From: JAAKFL01 sp964629645
Lineage (GTDB): Bacteria; Chlamydiota; Chlamydiia; Chlamydiales; SLFE01
Assembly: GCA_964629645.1 (NCBI GenBank)
Contig: CAZVSU010000017.1
Coordinates: 1 to 35,803, forward strand
Direction: 5' to 3'
DNA: 35,803 bases
The notes under the pieces are model-generated. The model was not told where the DNA came from, searched no databases, and saw only the letters and a program-made list of their open reading frames with translations. A program made the position numbers and the translations under genes. Below, in pieces: positions 7,188-13,943 of this stretch. Every line of letters starts with the position of its first letter. The first letter of the stretch is position 1.

Positions 7188-7485
7188 GAAGTCAGCGATC
7201 GCCAAGAACAAACGCCGCGAAGAGAAAGTGAACCGAGCCTTTGATAAGCGGCAAGAGCTCAGGGAAAAAGCCAAAGATATGAGCTTGCCCGAGGAAGAAC
7301 GGGAAGAAGCGCGCCTCAAGCTTAACAAAATGCCGCGAGATACGTCCCACGTTCGTATTCGCAACCGTTGCGAATTGACAGGGAGAAGCAGAGGGTATTC
7401 CCGCAAGTTTAGGATTTCAAGAAACTGTTTCAGAGAAATGTCGCTTGACGGGGTCATCCCCGGCATCACCAAAGCGAGCTGGTAG
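7180..7485 (+). CDS. rpsN: 30S ribosomal protein S14
   Basis: A 101-residue protein beginning MAKKSAIAKNKRREEKV, with the family core RDTSHVRIRNRCELTGRSRG and ending GVIPGITKASW. This is the long, zinc-independent S14 form: it has isolated cysteines but no CxxC pairs. AGAGGAG lies just upstream, within the end of rpmJ. The pairing rpmJ-rpsN next to rpmH-rnpA is the chlamydial arrangement. An upstream in-frame ATG at 7087 lies within rpmJ and is not part of the protein. Confidence 0.97.
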   Translation: MAKKSAIAKNKRREEKVNRAFDKRQELREKAKDMSLPEEEREEARLKLNKMPRDTSHVRIRNRCELTGRSRGYSRKFRISRNCFREMSLDGVIPGITKASW

Positions 7486-7499
7486 TTTTTAACGAATAG

Positions 7500-7532
7500 G
7501 GCAGATGTCTACATGTCATCTGTCTTTTCTTC
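7500..7532 (+). terminator. Intrinsic terminator after rpsN
   Basis: GGCAGATG (7500-7507) pairs with CATCTGTC (7517-7524) with one G-T pair and a 9-base loop, followed by TTTTCTTCTTTTTC. It starts 15 bases after the rpsN stop. It overlaps the last codons of the convergent GYF_2 gene. Confidence 0.7.
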
Positions 7533-7937
7533 TTTTTCTTTAACTTTCACAAGAAATTGTTTCACGTCTTCGGCTCGCTTCCAACCGTCCATTGTTTCAT
7601 TCCATATGTAAGTTGTCGGTTGCAGCTGCTCCTGTGTCCATCTTTGCCTGAGCTCGTCGAAGGTGAGCGGGCCATTGGTTTGACGCGCGTTGCTAAGATA
7701 ATACCAAAGATGTTGATCAAAAGACGTGTGGTCGGACACATGCACATCCTCTTCGCCTTCGAGGGGATCCTCTTTTTCGCTTAAGTCGGGGAGAAAGTAC
7801 AAGACAATCAGAGCGAGAAAGGTGAAAAGAAATCCGGCGATGAACCATGTTATTTTCTCACGCCCTCTCCTGTTGGCGAAGTAGGCTGTCACCCATCCCC
7901 AGATAAAGGAAATCAAGAGGAGGAAAAATACATTCAT
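7509..7937 (-). CDS. Membrane protein with C-terminal GYF_2 (DUF4339) domain
   Basis: Protein of 142 residues. Two hydrophobic segments occupy about residues 3-20 and 30-48 (FFLLLISFIWGWVTAYF; TWFIAGFLFTFLALIVLYF), separated by a basic loop NRRGREK. An acidic linker follows, then a domain from about 78: WYYLSNARQTNGPLTFDEL and a second W in MDGWKRAED, the pattern of GYF_2/DUF4339 domains. Such domains are thought to bind peptides; the partner here is unknown. The start is ATG at 7937, with GAAGGA seven bases before it. The stop lies inside the rpsN terminator. Confidence 0.8.
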   Translation of the reverse strand: MNVFFLLLISFIWGWVTAYFANRRGREKITWFIAGFLFTFLALIVLYFLPDLSEKEDPLEGEEDVHVSDHTSFDQHLWYYLSNARQTNGPLTFDELRQRWTQEQLQPTTYIWNETMDGWKRAEDVKQFLVKVKEKEEKTDDM

Positions 7938-7963
7938 GAAAAATCCTTCATTGCTTACACTTT

Positions 7964-7992
7964 AGATTAACTTGGACAAAACAAGAAGTCAA
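7964..7992 (-). promoter_or_regulatory. Promoter for the GYF_2 membrane protein gene
   Basis: Minus strand TTGACT (plus 7987-7992; 5 of 6), 17-base spacer, TAATCT (plus 7964-7969). The predicted start lies about 20 bases before the ATG. The -10 is a poor match, so this is tentative. Confidence 0.42.
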
Positions 7993-7996
7993 ATTT

Positions 7997-8434
7997 ATGA
8001 GCACACAGAAACGAATTCCAGAAGAGCTGTCCTCGCAGGAGTTTGATTTACCCGAGACTGTTTTTGTTCGCGATATCGACGATCAAGTTTTTAAAACGAT
8101 TGTTTTGAACTGTCTCGACAAGATGGAGGGGGTGGCTCTTGACGGAGCCGGGTTTTTTGACCATCTTTTCGGGCGCGACAGCGTTGACGGCCTCAAAGGG
8201 GTTTACGTTGAACAGTCCGAAGGGGCTCCTTCGGTCTTTTTAAAGGTTGAGGTGAAAATTGCATACGGAATTTCGATCCCGAAAAAAACCGAGGAGATTC
8301 AAGCGACTCTTGCCAAAGTGATCACTGAATATACCGGTTTGCATGTCAGCGGTGTTCATGTCGTCGTGAAGCGTGTGTACCCTCTCTCTGAAAAGGAGCA
8401 GGAAGTGGTCAATCACGTCTCCGAAAATGGATAA
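7997..8434 (+). CDS. Asp23/Gls24 (DUF322) family protein
   Basis: Protein of 145 residues. The central part (GVYVEQSEG, FLKVEVKIAYGISIPKKTEEIQ) followed by a helix and the strand GLHVSGVHVVVKRVY matches the alpha/beta layout of Asp23/Gls24 proteins, where a conserved V-x-V-x-G strand ends the domain. These are small cytosolic or membrane-associated proteins linked to envelope stress in Gram-positives; the role in Chlamydiae is unknown. The AAGAAG 10-15 bases before the ATG is a weak ribosome binding site. Transcribed divergently from the GYF_2 gene across a 59-base gap. Confidence 0.78.
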   Translation: MSTQKRIPEELSSQEFDLPETVFVRDIDDQVFKTIVLNCLDKMEGVALDGAGFFDHLFGRDSVDGLKGVYVEQSEGAPSVFLKVEVKIAYGISIPKKTEEIQATLAKVITEYTGLHVSGVHVVVKRVYPLSEKEQEVVNHVSENG

Positions 8435-8469
8435 AACTTTTTTTTATTCTTGTTTGGCGCGATTAACCG

Positions 8470-8498
8470 TTGCGGTAAATTCTCAAGCCCATTAATAT
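8470..8498 (+). promoter_or_regulatory. Possible promoter for tRNA-Gln (and prs)
   Basis: TTGCGG (8470-8475), 17-base spacer, TAATAT (8493-8498; 4 of 6). It lies about 40 bases before the tRNA. The -35 is poor, so confidence is low. No other promoter-like pair is evident before prs. Confidence 0.35.
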
Positions 8499-8537
8499 CT
8501 TTACTTTAAACGTGCCTAAAGGCAGTGGCTTTAAGAT

Positions 8538-8609
8538 TGGGGTGTAGCCAAGCGGTAAGGCAGCGGGTTTTGGTCCCGCCATGCGGAGGTTCGAATCCTT
8601 CCACCCCAA
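8538..8609 (+). tRNA. tRNA-Gln (anticodon TTG)
   Basis: A 72-base cloverleaf. Acceptor stem TGGGGTG (8538-8544) pairs with CACCCCA (8602-8608), with discriminator A at 8609. The anticodon stem GCGGG/CCCGC encloses the loop TTTTGGT, giving anticodon TTG at 8570-8572, which reads CAA. The T arm has GGAGG TTCGAAT CCTTC. The D arm contains AGCGGTAAGGC. The 3' CCA is not encoded. The U-A first acceptor pair is typical of bacterial tRNA-Gln. It lies 29 bases before prs and may share its transcript. Confidence 0.96.
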
Positions 8610-8638
8610 ATAACACTCGTCATCTGTGGGGAATGACA

Positions 8639-9595
8639 ATGCCTGATCGCCAATATGTCGTTCTGTCGGGTTCGTCACATCCGGAACTGGCAAGCGAAAT
8701 CGTTTCCCATCTCGGTGTCTCGGTTGGAGACATTCATCTGGAGCGATTTCCCGATAACGAAATATCGGTGCAGATATTAGAGAGTGTTCGAGGCAAAGAC
8801 GTTTTCGTTGTTCAGTCCATAGCGCTGGAACCCAACGATTACCTTATTGAGCTCCTTATGATCGTTGACGCGCTCAAAAGAGCCTCAGCGAAAAGTATCA
8901 TTGCCGTGATCCCTTATTTTGGGTATGCCAGGCAAGATAGAAAAGATAAGCCGCGTGTGCCGATATCGGCCAAGCTGGTTGCTAACATGCTCGAGACGTC
9001 CGGTGTTAACCGGGTGCTCACCATGGACCTTCACGCGGGACAAATCCAGGGTTTCTTTGACATCCCTGTAGACAATTTAAGTTCGCTGCCGTTAATGGCC
9101 TCGGCATTTAAAGAACTCAGCGTTGAGAACTATGTCGTCGTTGCGCCGGATGCGGGGAGCATTAAGTTGGCAAGAGACTATGCCGTTTTACTTGGCGTAG
9201 ACTATGCCGTGATTGATAAGATTCGCAGCAGTGCGACGGAAGTGGAAATCACCACCGTGATTGGTGATATAAATGGAAAGAATGTACTTCTCGCTGATGA
9301 TATGTGCTCAACAGGTGGCACATTAGCATCAGCCGCGAAAGCGTGCCGAGAGAAGGGGGCTCTTAGGATCTACTGCTCTTTATCTCACGGGTTGTTTGTC
9401 GGCAACTCGGTGAAACGAATTGAAGACTGTCCGATAGAGCAGCTCTTGATGAGCAATACAATCCCTGTAACGGATCGGCTGGCAGATTTAACCAGATATC
9501 AGGTTGTCTCCGTCGGCTCCCATTTTGCAGAAGCGATTAACTGCATCAACTCGGCCGGGTCCATTCATTCCCTATACAGATTTATTGGCATTTAG
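8639..9595 (+). CDS. prs: Ribose-phosphate pyrophosphokinase (PRPP synthetase)
   Basis: Protein of 318 residues; makes PRPP from ribose 5-phosphate and ATP for nucleotide and cofactor synthesis. It shows ERFPDNEISVQI, PYFGYARQDRKDKPR (ATP-contacting loop), the signature DLHAGQIQGFFDIPVDNL and the PRPP loop DDMCSTGGTL. Length agrees with the family's usual 310-320. I chose ATG 8639, with GGGGAA upstream at a 6-7 base spacing; the ATG at 8633 is possible but sits too close to that site. The frame is open back through the tRNA, which is coincidental. Confidence 0.96.
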   Translation: MPDRQYVVLSGSSHPELASEIVSHLGVSVGDIHLERFPDNEISVQILESVRGKDVFVVQSIALEPNDYLIELLMIVDALKRASAKSIIAVIPYFGYARQDRKDKPRVPISAKLVANMLETSGVNRVLTMDLHAGQIQGFFDIPVDNLSSLPLMASAFKELSVENYVVVAPDAGSIKLARDYAVLLGVDYAVIDKIRSSATEVEITTVIGDINGKNVLLADDMCSTGGTLASAAKACREKGALRIYCSLSHGLFVGNSVKRIEDCPIEQLLMSNTIPVTDRLADLTRYQVVSVGSHFAEAINCINSAGSIHSLYRFIGI

Positions 9596-9681
9596 CCTTG
9601 ACCGTTTGCCCCACTATCCGGCGGCAATGTGAAAGTTCAATGCTCAAACTACGATATGTTTCCTTTCGGAGGATGATAGAT

Positions 9682-10239
9682 ATGAAACTAAAAATCAGTA
9701 AGCGACCGACTGAAAAAAAACGGGAATCCAATCGACTTCGTCGTGACGGTCATATTCCTGCCGTGATGTACAGCCGTGACATCGAAGCTAAACCGATCAC
9801 TGTGGACGGGCAAGATTTTGGAGCCGCTTTAAGAGCCATTCCTAAAGGGCGTCTGTCGACAACAGTGTTTACCCTAGTCGACGAAAACGGGCAAGAAGTG
9901 CAAGGTCTTGTCAAAGATATACAGTACTATCCGACATCTTACGACATCCTCCACCTAGACTTTGAAGTGTTGGATCAAAACGTGCCTGTGAAAGTAAAAG
10001 TCCCCATTGAGTGCACGGGAGTGATTGATTGCGTGGGTGTGAAACTCGGAGGAGTTTTGAGAATGGTCGTGCGTAAAGTCAAGATACAATGCCTTCCCAA
10101 AGATATTCCCGCTATGTTTGAATTGGATGTCACGAATTTGGGACTGAATAAATTTTTCAAGATTTCCGACCTGTCGATTTCCGATAAATTGACGAGATTG
10201 GATAAAGATTGCGTCGCTGTTGTGGTGGCGAAGCGATAA
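9682..10239 (+). CDS. rplY: 50S ribosomal protein L25 (Ctc type)
   Basis: Protein of 185 residues, an L25/TL5/Ctc protein that binds 5S rRNA. The N-terminal RNA-binding part runs through about residue 90 (LRRDGHIPAVMYS, LVKDIQYYPTSYDILHLDF), followed by the C-terminal beta domain (VPVKVKVPIECTGVIDCVGVKLGGVLR). The segment DCVGVKLGGVLR matches chlamydial Ctc as I remember it. The start is ATG 9682, nine bases after GGAGG; the ATG at 9673 overlaps that site. The stop codon overlaps the pth start as TAATG, so the two are probably translationally coupled. Confidence 0.94.
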   Translation: MKLKISKRPTEKKRESNRLRRDGHIPAVMYSRDIEAKPITVDGQDFGAALRAIPKGRLSTTVFTLVDENGQEVQGLVKDIQYYPTSYDILHLDFEVLDQNVPVKVKVPIECTGVIDCVGVKLGGVLRMVVRKVKIQCLPKDIPAMFELDVTNLGLNKFFKISDLSISDKLTRLDKDCVAVVVAKR

Positions 10240-10889
10240 TGACGGTTGCGGGTCAGCATAAAGTGGTCGTCGGTCTCGGCAATATCGGGAAGAGATACGA
10301 AAAGACCAGGCACAATATCGGCTTTATGGTGATCGATCGACTGGCCTCGAAATGTGGAATCGCGCTGGCGGAAAATAGCCGGTTCCATGCCTATGCAGGA
10401 AGAGCGCGGAAGGGTGATGCCACTCTCCATCTTCTCAAGCCGACGACTTTCATGAACGAAAGCGGGCGCGCCGTGAGAAAGTATTTGGATTATTTCAGTC
10501 TTCCTCCCAGCGCTCTTTGCGTTGTGATTGATGATGCCGCCTTGCCTTTTGGCGAATTAAGGCTTCGCTCTTCGGGCAGTTCGGGAGGTCATAACGGCCT
10601 TGTCAGCATCGAAAGGCACCTGGGGACCAGGCAATATACGCGGCTTCGCATCGGCATTTCGGGAAAACATTTTGGACGTAAGCCTTTAGAAGACTACGTT
10701 CTGGAAAATTTTACCGGCAGCGAATCGATCGAACTGCCCCGCATCATTGACGATGCCGCTAAAACGTTGGAAAAGCTTTTAGTCTGCGATGTCGATCATG
10801 TGATGAAAGAAGTGAACACAAGAGTGAAACAAGTCCCGAAGAAGGGACAGGAGATAAATGATGAGTCAGACAGAAAAAAACCTCTATGA
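10239..10889 (+). CDS. pth: Peptidyl-tRNA hydrolase
   Basis: Protein of 216 residues that releases peptides from prematurely dropped peptidyl-tRNA. Conserved elements: VGLGNIGKRYEKTRHNIGF (catalytic His in TRHNIG), KPTTFMNESG, the DDAALPFGELRLR segment and SSGGHNGL. It is somewhat longer than the usual 190-200, with a charged tail that overlaps the rpsF start by 29 bases. The ATG at 10239 overlaps the rplY stop. The rplY-pth-rpsF-rpsR-rplI order is conserved in Chlamydiae. Confidence 0.95.
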   Translation: MTVAGQHKVVVGLGNIGKRYEKTRHNIGFMVIDRLASKCGIALAENSRFHAYAGRARKGDATLHLLKPTTFMNESGRAVRKYLDYFSLPPSALCVVIDDAALPFGELRLRSSGSSGGHNGLVSIERHLGTRQYTRLRIGISGKHFGRKPLEDYVLENFTGSESIELPRIIDDAAKTLEKLLVCDVDHVMKEVNTRVKQVPKKGQEINDESDRKKPL

Positions 10890-11202
10890 AGGGATGTATA
10901 TTATCAGCTCCTCGCTGACTGACGACGCGAGAGCAAAAGCTTTAGATAAAGTCATCGACGGGATTACGAGTCGCGGTGGCATTATCCTGAAAAATCACGA
11001 TTTCGGCAGGAAGCGATTGGCCTATGAAATTGCCGGCCATCGAGAGGGGCATTACTTTGTCCTTTACTTCGAAGTCGAACCTCATGCTGTCCAAGAGATC
11101 AAAACGGAATATCGCTTGATGGAAGATCTCGTCCGCTACATGATCACCACTCCGGAAAAGGTCATGGAAAAAATCCAATTTAAAAGTTTAGAGAGTGAAT
11201 AG
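10861..11202 (+). CDS. rpsF: 30S ribosomal protein S6
   Basis: Protein of 113 residues with the S6 pattern: LYEGMYIISSSL at the start, GRKRLAYEIAGHREGHYFVLYF in the middle and RYMITTPE near the end. S6 pairs with S18 on the 30S platform. Two adjacent ATG codons occur (10858 and 10861); the second has the better spacing, 7 bases, to AGGAG. The start lies within the end of pth. Confidence 0.95.
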   Translation: MSQTEKNLYEGMYIISSSLTDDARAKALDKVIDGITSRGGIILKNHDFGRKRLAYEIAGHREGHYFVLYFEVEPHAVQEIKTEYRLMEDLVRYMITTPEKVMEKIQFKSLESE

Positions 11203-11213
11203 GAGAGCCATTC

Positions 11214-11465
11214 ATGAAAGGAAGATCAAGAGGAGGCGCTTCATCGTCTCGCCCTAAAAAGAAAAAGCGGTGCCCTTTTACCGCTGCCGGTGTCAAAACC
11301 ATTGATTATAAAGATATTGAGACCTTAAAAAAATTTGTCACCGATAGAGGAAAAATTCTACCTCGTCGGATTACAGGCGTGTCAGCATGGCACCAAAAAC
11401 ACTTGTCAAAGGCGATTAAACAAGCGCGAATGGTCGCTTTGCTTCCCTTTGTTGACCGTTCGTAG
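11214..11465 (+). CDS. rpsR: 30S ribosomal protein S18
   Basis: Basic protein of 83 residues with CPFTAAGVKTIDYKDIETLKK, RGKILPRRITGV and QKHLSKAIKQARMVALLPF, the invariant S18 pattern. It binds next to S6. AGGAGAG lies 7 bases before the ATG. The gap to rpsF is 11 bases, so one operon. Confidence 0.97.
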   Translation: MKGRSRGGASSSRPKKKKRCPFTAAGVKTIDYKDIETLKKFVTDRGKILPRRITGVSAWHQKHLSKAIKQARMVALLPFVDRS

Positions 11466-11479
11466 AAGGAGAAACGCAC

Positions 11480-12067
11480 ATGCCTACTAAATCATCTAGT
11501 CAAAAAACAAAATTATTGCTGATTCACGACGTCGAAGATCTAGGCCGCAGCGGCGAGGTTGTCGATGTGAAGCCGGGGTTTGCAAGAAACTATCTTTTAC
11601 CGCAAGGATTTGCTGTCAACGCGGATACGTATACTCTGCGGATGCAGGAGAAGCTGAAGGAAGAAAGGGACAAGCAAGCTGCAATAGACCGTAAAGAATC
11701 GGAAGAAATCGCGAAGTCTCTCGAGGGAGTTGTTCTGTCGACAGTTGTCAAAGTCGACCAAGAAGGCCACATGTTCGGATCGGTCTCGCAACTCGATATC
11801 ATCAAATTGTTGAAAGATGAGCGAGGGCTCGAATTGACGAAAAAAATGGTCAAACTTCCCCATCCGATCAAAACAACCGGAGTTCATGACATTGAACTCA
11901 AGTTAAAAGAAGATGTGCCGGTCACGGTCGCTTTGAAGGTGGTTCCTGACCGCATCATTGAAGAGCAGATGTCAGAAGATGTTGTCAAGCCTATCGCTCC
12001 TGTGCAAGAGGAGAGAGGCGAAGAGGGTGAGTCTGCCCAGGCGGCATCTGAAGAGCAAAACGCTTAA
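11480..12067 (+). CDS. rplI: 50S ribosomal protein L9, with acidic C-terminal tail
   Basis: Protein of 195 residues. L9's N-terminal domain is clear (LLLIHDVEDLGRSGEVVDVKPGFARNYLLPQGFAV), followed by the long connecting helix (about 60-90) and the C-terminal domain ending near EDVPVTVALKVVPD. It is longer than the common 148-residue L9 because of about eight extra N-terminal residues (MPTKSSSQ) and a tail of about 40 Glu/Ala/Gln-rich residues. AAGGAG precedes the ATG. L9 stabilises the L1 stalk region and affects frame maintenance. Confidence 0.95.
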   Translation: MPTKSSSQKTKLLLIHDVEDLGRSGEVVDVKPGFARNYLLPQGFAVNADTYTLRMQEKLKEERDKQAAIDRKESEEIAKSLEGVVLSTVVKVDQEGHMFGSVSQLDIIKLLKDERGLELTKKMVKLPHPIKTTGVHDIELKLKEDVPVTVALKVVPDRIIEEQMSEDVVKPIAPVQEERGEEGESAQAASEEQNA

Positions 12068-12082
12068 GATAAAGTAGAGCCT

Positions 12083-12110
12083 ATGCCGAAATGGCGTGCC
12101 CTTTCGGCAT
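12083..12110 (+). promoter_or_regulatory. Perfect 9-bp hairpin between rplI and ispE
   Basis: ATGCCGAAA (12083-12091) pairs perfectly with TTTCGGCAT (12102-12110) around a 10-base loop TGGCGTGCCC. There is no T-run after it on either strand, so it is not a normal intrinsic terminator. It may be a processing site or mRNA-stability element at the end of the ribosomal-protein message. Confidence 0.45.
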
Positions 12111-12134
12111 CTCTCATCAGGGGACTTTCATGGC

Positions 12135-12953
12135 ATGACCCTTTACCTTCGGTCGCCTGCTAAACTCAATTTATTTCTCCACCTCACGGGAAAGCGGGAG
12201 GATGGGTACCACAACATCGCGACTTTGATGCAAACGATTTCTTTATTTGATGAAATCGAGCTCTCCCAACACAGCCGCGATGTCTTTCAGTGCACAGAAC
12301 CCGGATTGCAGACCTCGTCTAATCTTGTCTGCCGTGCGCGCGACCTCTTTAGGCAAAAGACGGGTTGGCAAGTCCCTGTCGCTATCGCGCTGACAAAAAA
12401 AATCCCCGTCCAAGCCGGCCTTGGTGGAGGGAGCAGCAACGCGGCGACGCTGCTCTTTGGCCTCAATCGGCTATCAGGGCTGAGGATTGAGACGGCCGCG
12501 TTAATGGAGTGGGCATCGGAGCTTGGGTCTGATGTCCCTTTTTTCTTTTCAACAGGGACGGCTTACTGCTCAGGGAGAGGAGATATTGTGACGCCGCTAA
12601 AGCCCTTTTCGGGCCGCTTGCTGCAGCTTGTTCTCCCGGATGTTCCATTAAGTACGAAACGCGTGTACGCTTCTTTTGCTGGCCCTTTTCGCTCTGAAAG
12701 CAGCTCCTGCGCTTTCCTTCAAGAATTTATTGTCGGAAAGCAGCGCTTTGAAAACGATTTAGAGGAGGGAGCTCTTCGACTAGAGCCGGCACTTAAAGAA
12801 GTAAAAGACGCCTACCAGCGTTCAGGGGCTCGCCTTGCCATGACAGGGTCGGGTTCGGCATTTTTTTCTTTTGATCCTCTCCTGCCCCTTCCCATTGCGC
12901 CTGTTCGGCAGGCCTCTTTTATTCATCGTCAAAATGGAGACTGGTACTCATGA
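12135..12953 (+). CDS. ispE: 4-diphosphocytidyl-2-C-methyl-D-erythritol kinase
   Basis: GHMP kinase of 272 residues; phosphorylates CDP-methylerythritol in the non-mevalonate isoprenoid pathway. Visible motifs: SPAKLNLFLHLTGKREDGYH at the N-terminus, the ATP loop PVQAGLGGGSSNAA and the C-terminal MTGSGSAFFSF. ATG 12135 gives the family N-terminus; an in-frame GTG at 12096 lies within the upstream hairpin. A two-codon frame ATG GCA TGA at 12130-12138 overlaps the start and sits at better spacing to AGGGGA. The stop overlaps hldD by ATGA. Confidence 0.95.
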   Translation: MTLYLRSPAKLNLFLHLTGKREDGYHNIATLMQTISLFDEIELSQHSRDVFQCTEPGLQTSSNLVCRARDLFRQKTGWQVPVAIALTKKIPVQAGLGGGSSNAATLLFGLNRLSGLRIETAALMEWASELGSDVPFFFSTGTAYCSGRGDIVTPLKPFSGRLLQLVLPDVPLSTKRVYASFAGPFRSESSSCAFLQEFIVGKQRFENDLEEGALRLEPALKEVKDAYQRSGARLAMTGSGSAFFSFDPLLPLPIAPVRQASFIHRQNGDWYS

Positions 12954-13936
12954 AACTTTACAAAGATCAACACATCGTGATCACGGGGGCTGCAGGATTT
13001 ATCGGGTCTTGCGTGGTCAAGGTCCTCAACGACCGAGGGTTTGCAAATCTTGTTTTAGTCGACGACTTTGGCAGCGGAGAGAGCTGGAAAAATTTAGTGG
13101 GAAAGCAGTATCAGGAAATGATTGGGATCCACTCCCTTTTTTCTTGGATAGAAGGCAAAGAGTCGTCAGTAGAAGCGATTCTCCACCTCGGAGCCTGCTC
13201 CAGTACCATTGAAACCGACGCGTCCTATCTTTTTGACAACAATTACCGCTATTCTGTCCGGCTTGCAGAGATTGCAGTGAAGAACGGCATCCGGTTTATC
13301 TATGCCTCATCAGCCGCCACTTACGGCGATGGCAGTCAGGGGTTTTCCGATGACCATGAACAATTGCCTCGTCTTCGGCCGCTGAATATGTACGGCTATT
13401 CTAAGCAGATGTTTGACGAATGGCTCAAAAACTCCGAACTATTAGACCAAGTGACTGGGTTGAAATATTTCAATGTGTATGGTCCGAACGAGTTTCACAA
13501 AGGGCGCATGGCCTCCGCCATCACGCATTTTGTGCGTCAAATTGAAGAGCACGGCGAAGTCAGGCTCTTTAAGTCCAACGATAAAGGCCGCTATGCCGAT
13601 GGGGGGCAGATGCGCGATTTTATTTATGTTAAAGATGCTGCCCGGTGGACATGCGATCTCTTGACTTTAGAGGCCTTCGGCATTTATAACGTAGGCACAG
13701 GATCGCCCCGCACTTGGAACGATCTTGCAAAAGCTGTTTTCAAGGGACTCAATCGTCAAGAGAGAATCTCCTACGTCGAAATGCCGACTGATTTGCAAGG
13801 GAAGTACCAAAATTACACGTGTGCAGATATGGGTAAGCTACGCTCTGCATTTGGCGGGAAACTGTCGATCACACCATTCGAGGAGGCTGTTGTGGAGTAC
13901 GTAAAAGATTATCTGGTCCCTCGTCATAGATGGTGA
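12950..13936 (+). CDS. hldD: ADP-L-glycero-D-manno-heptose-6-epimerase
   Basis: Protein of 328 residues, an extended SDR that makes the ADP-heptose used in the lipopolysaccharide inner core. Seen: GAAGFIGS NAD(P)-binding turn (about 14-21), the HLGACSSTIETD segment diagnostic of HldD/RfaD, YASSAATYG, the catalytic YGYSK, and KYFNVYGPNEFHKGRMAS. Length matches the usual 310-330. It is coupled to ispE by a 4-base overlap and followed 7 bases later by hldE, so heptose synthesis is genetically linked here. Confidence 0.95.
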   Translation: MKLYKDQHIVITGAAGFIGSCVVKVLNDRGFANLVLVDDFGSGESWKNLVGKQYQEMIGIHSLFSWIEGKESSVEAILHLGACSSTIETDASYLFDNNYRYSVRLAEIAVKNGIRFIYASSAATYGDGSQGFSDDHEQLPRLRPLNMYGYSKQMFDEWLKNSELLDQVTGLKYFNVYGPNEFHKGRMASAITHFVRQIEEHGEVRLFKSNDKGRYADGGQMRDFIYVKDAARWTCDLLTLEAFGIYNVGTGSPRTWNDLAKAVFKGLNRQERISYVEMPTDLQGKYQNYTCADMGKLRSAFGGKLSITPFEEAVVEYVKDYLVPRHRW

Positions 13937-13943
13937 TCGCGAG

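Noticed and set aside
8463..8693. Minus-strand frame across tRNA-Gln
   Set aside because: Runs antisense through the tRNA and into prs; no family features. Such frames over tRNA genes are usual artefacts.
10858..10889. Frameshift linking pth and rpsF
   Set aside because: Both proteins are complete with family-like ends; the 29-base overlap is an ordinary operon junction.
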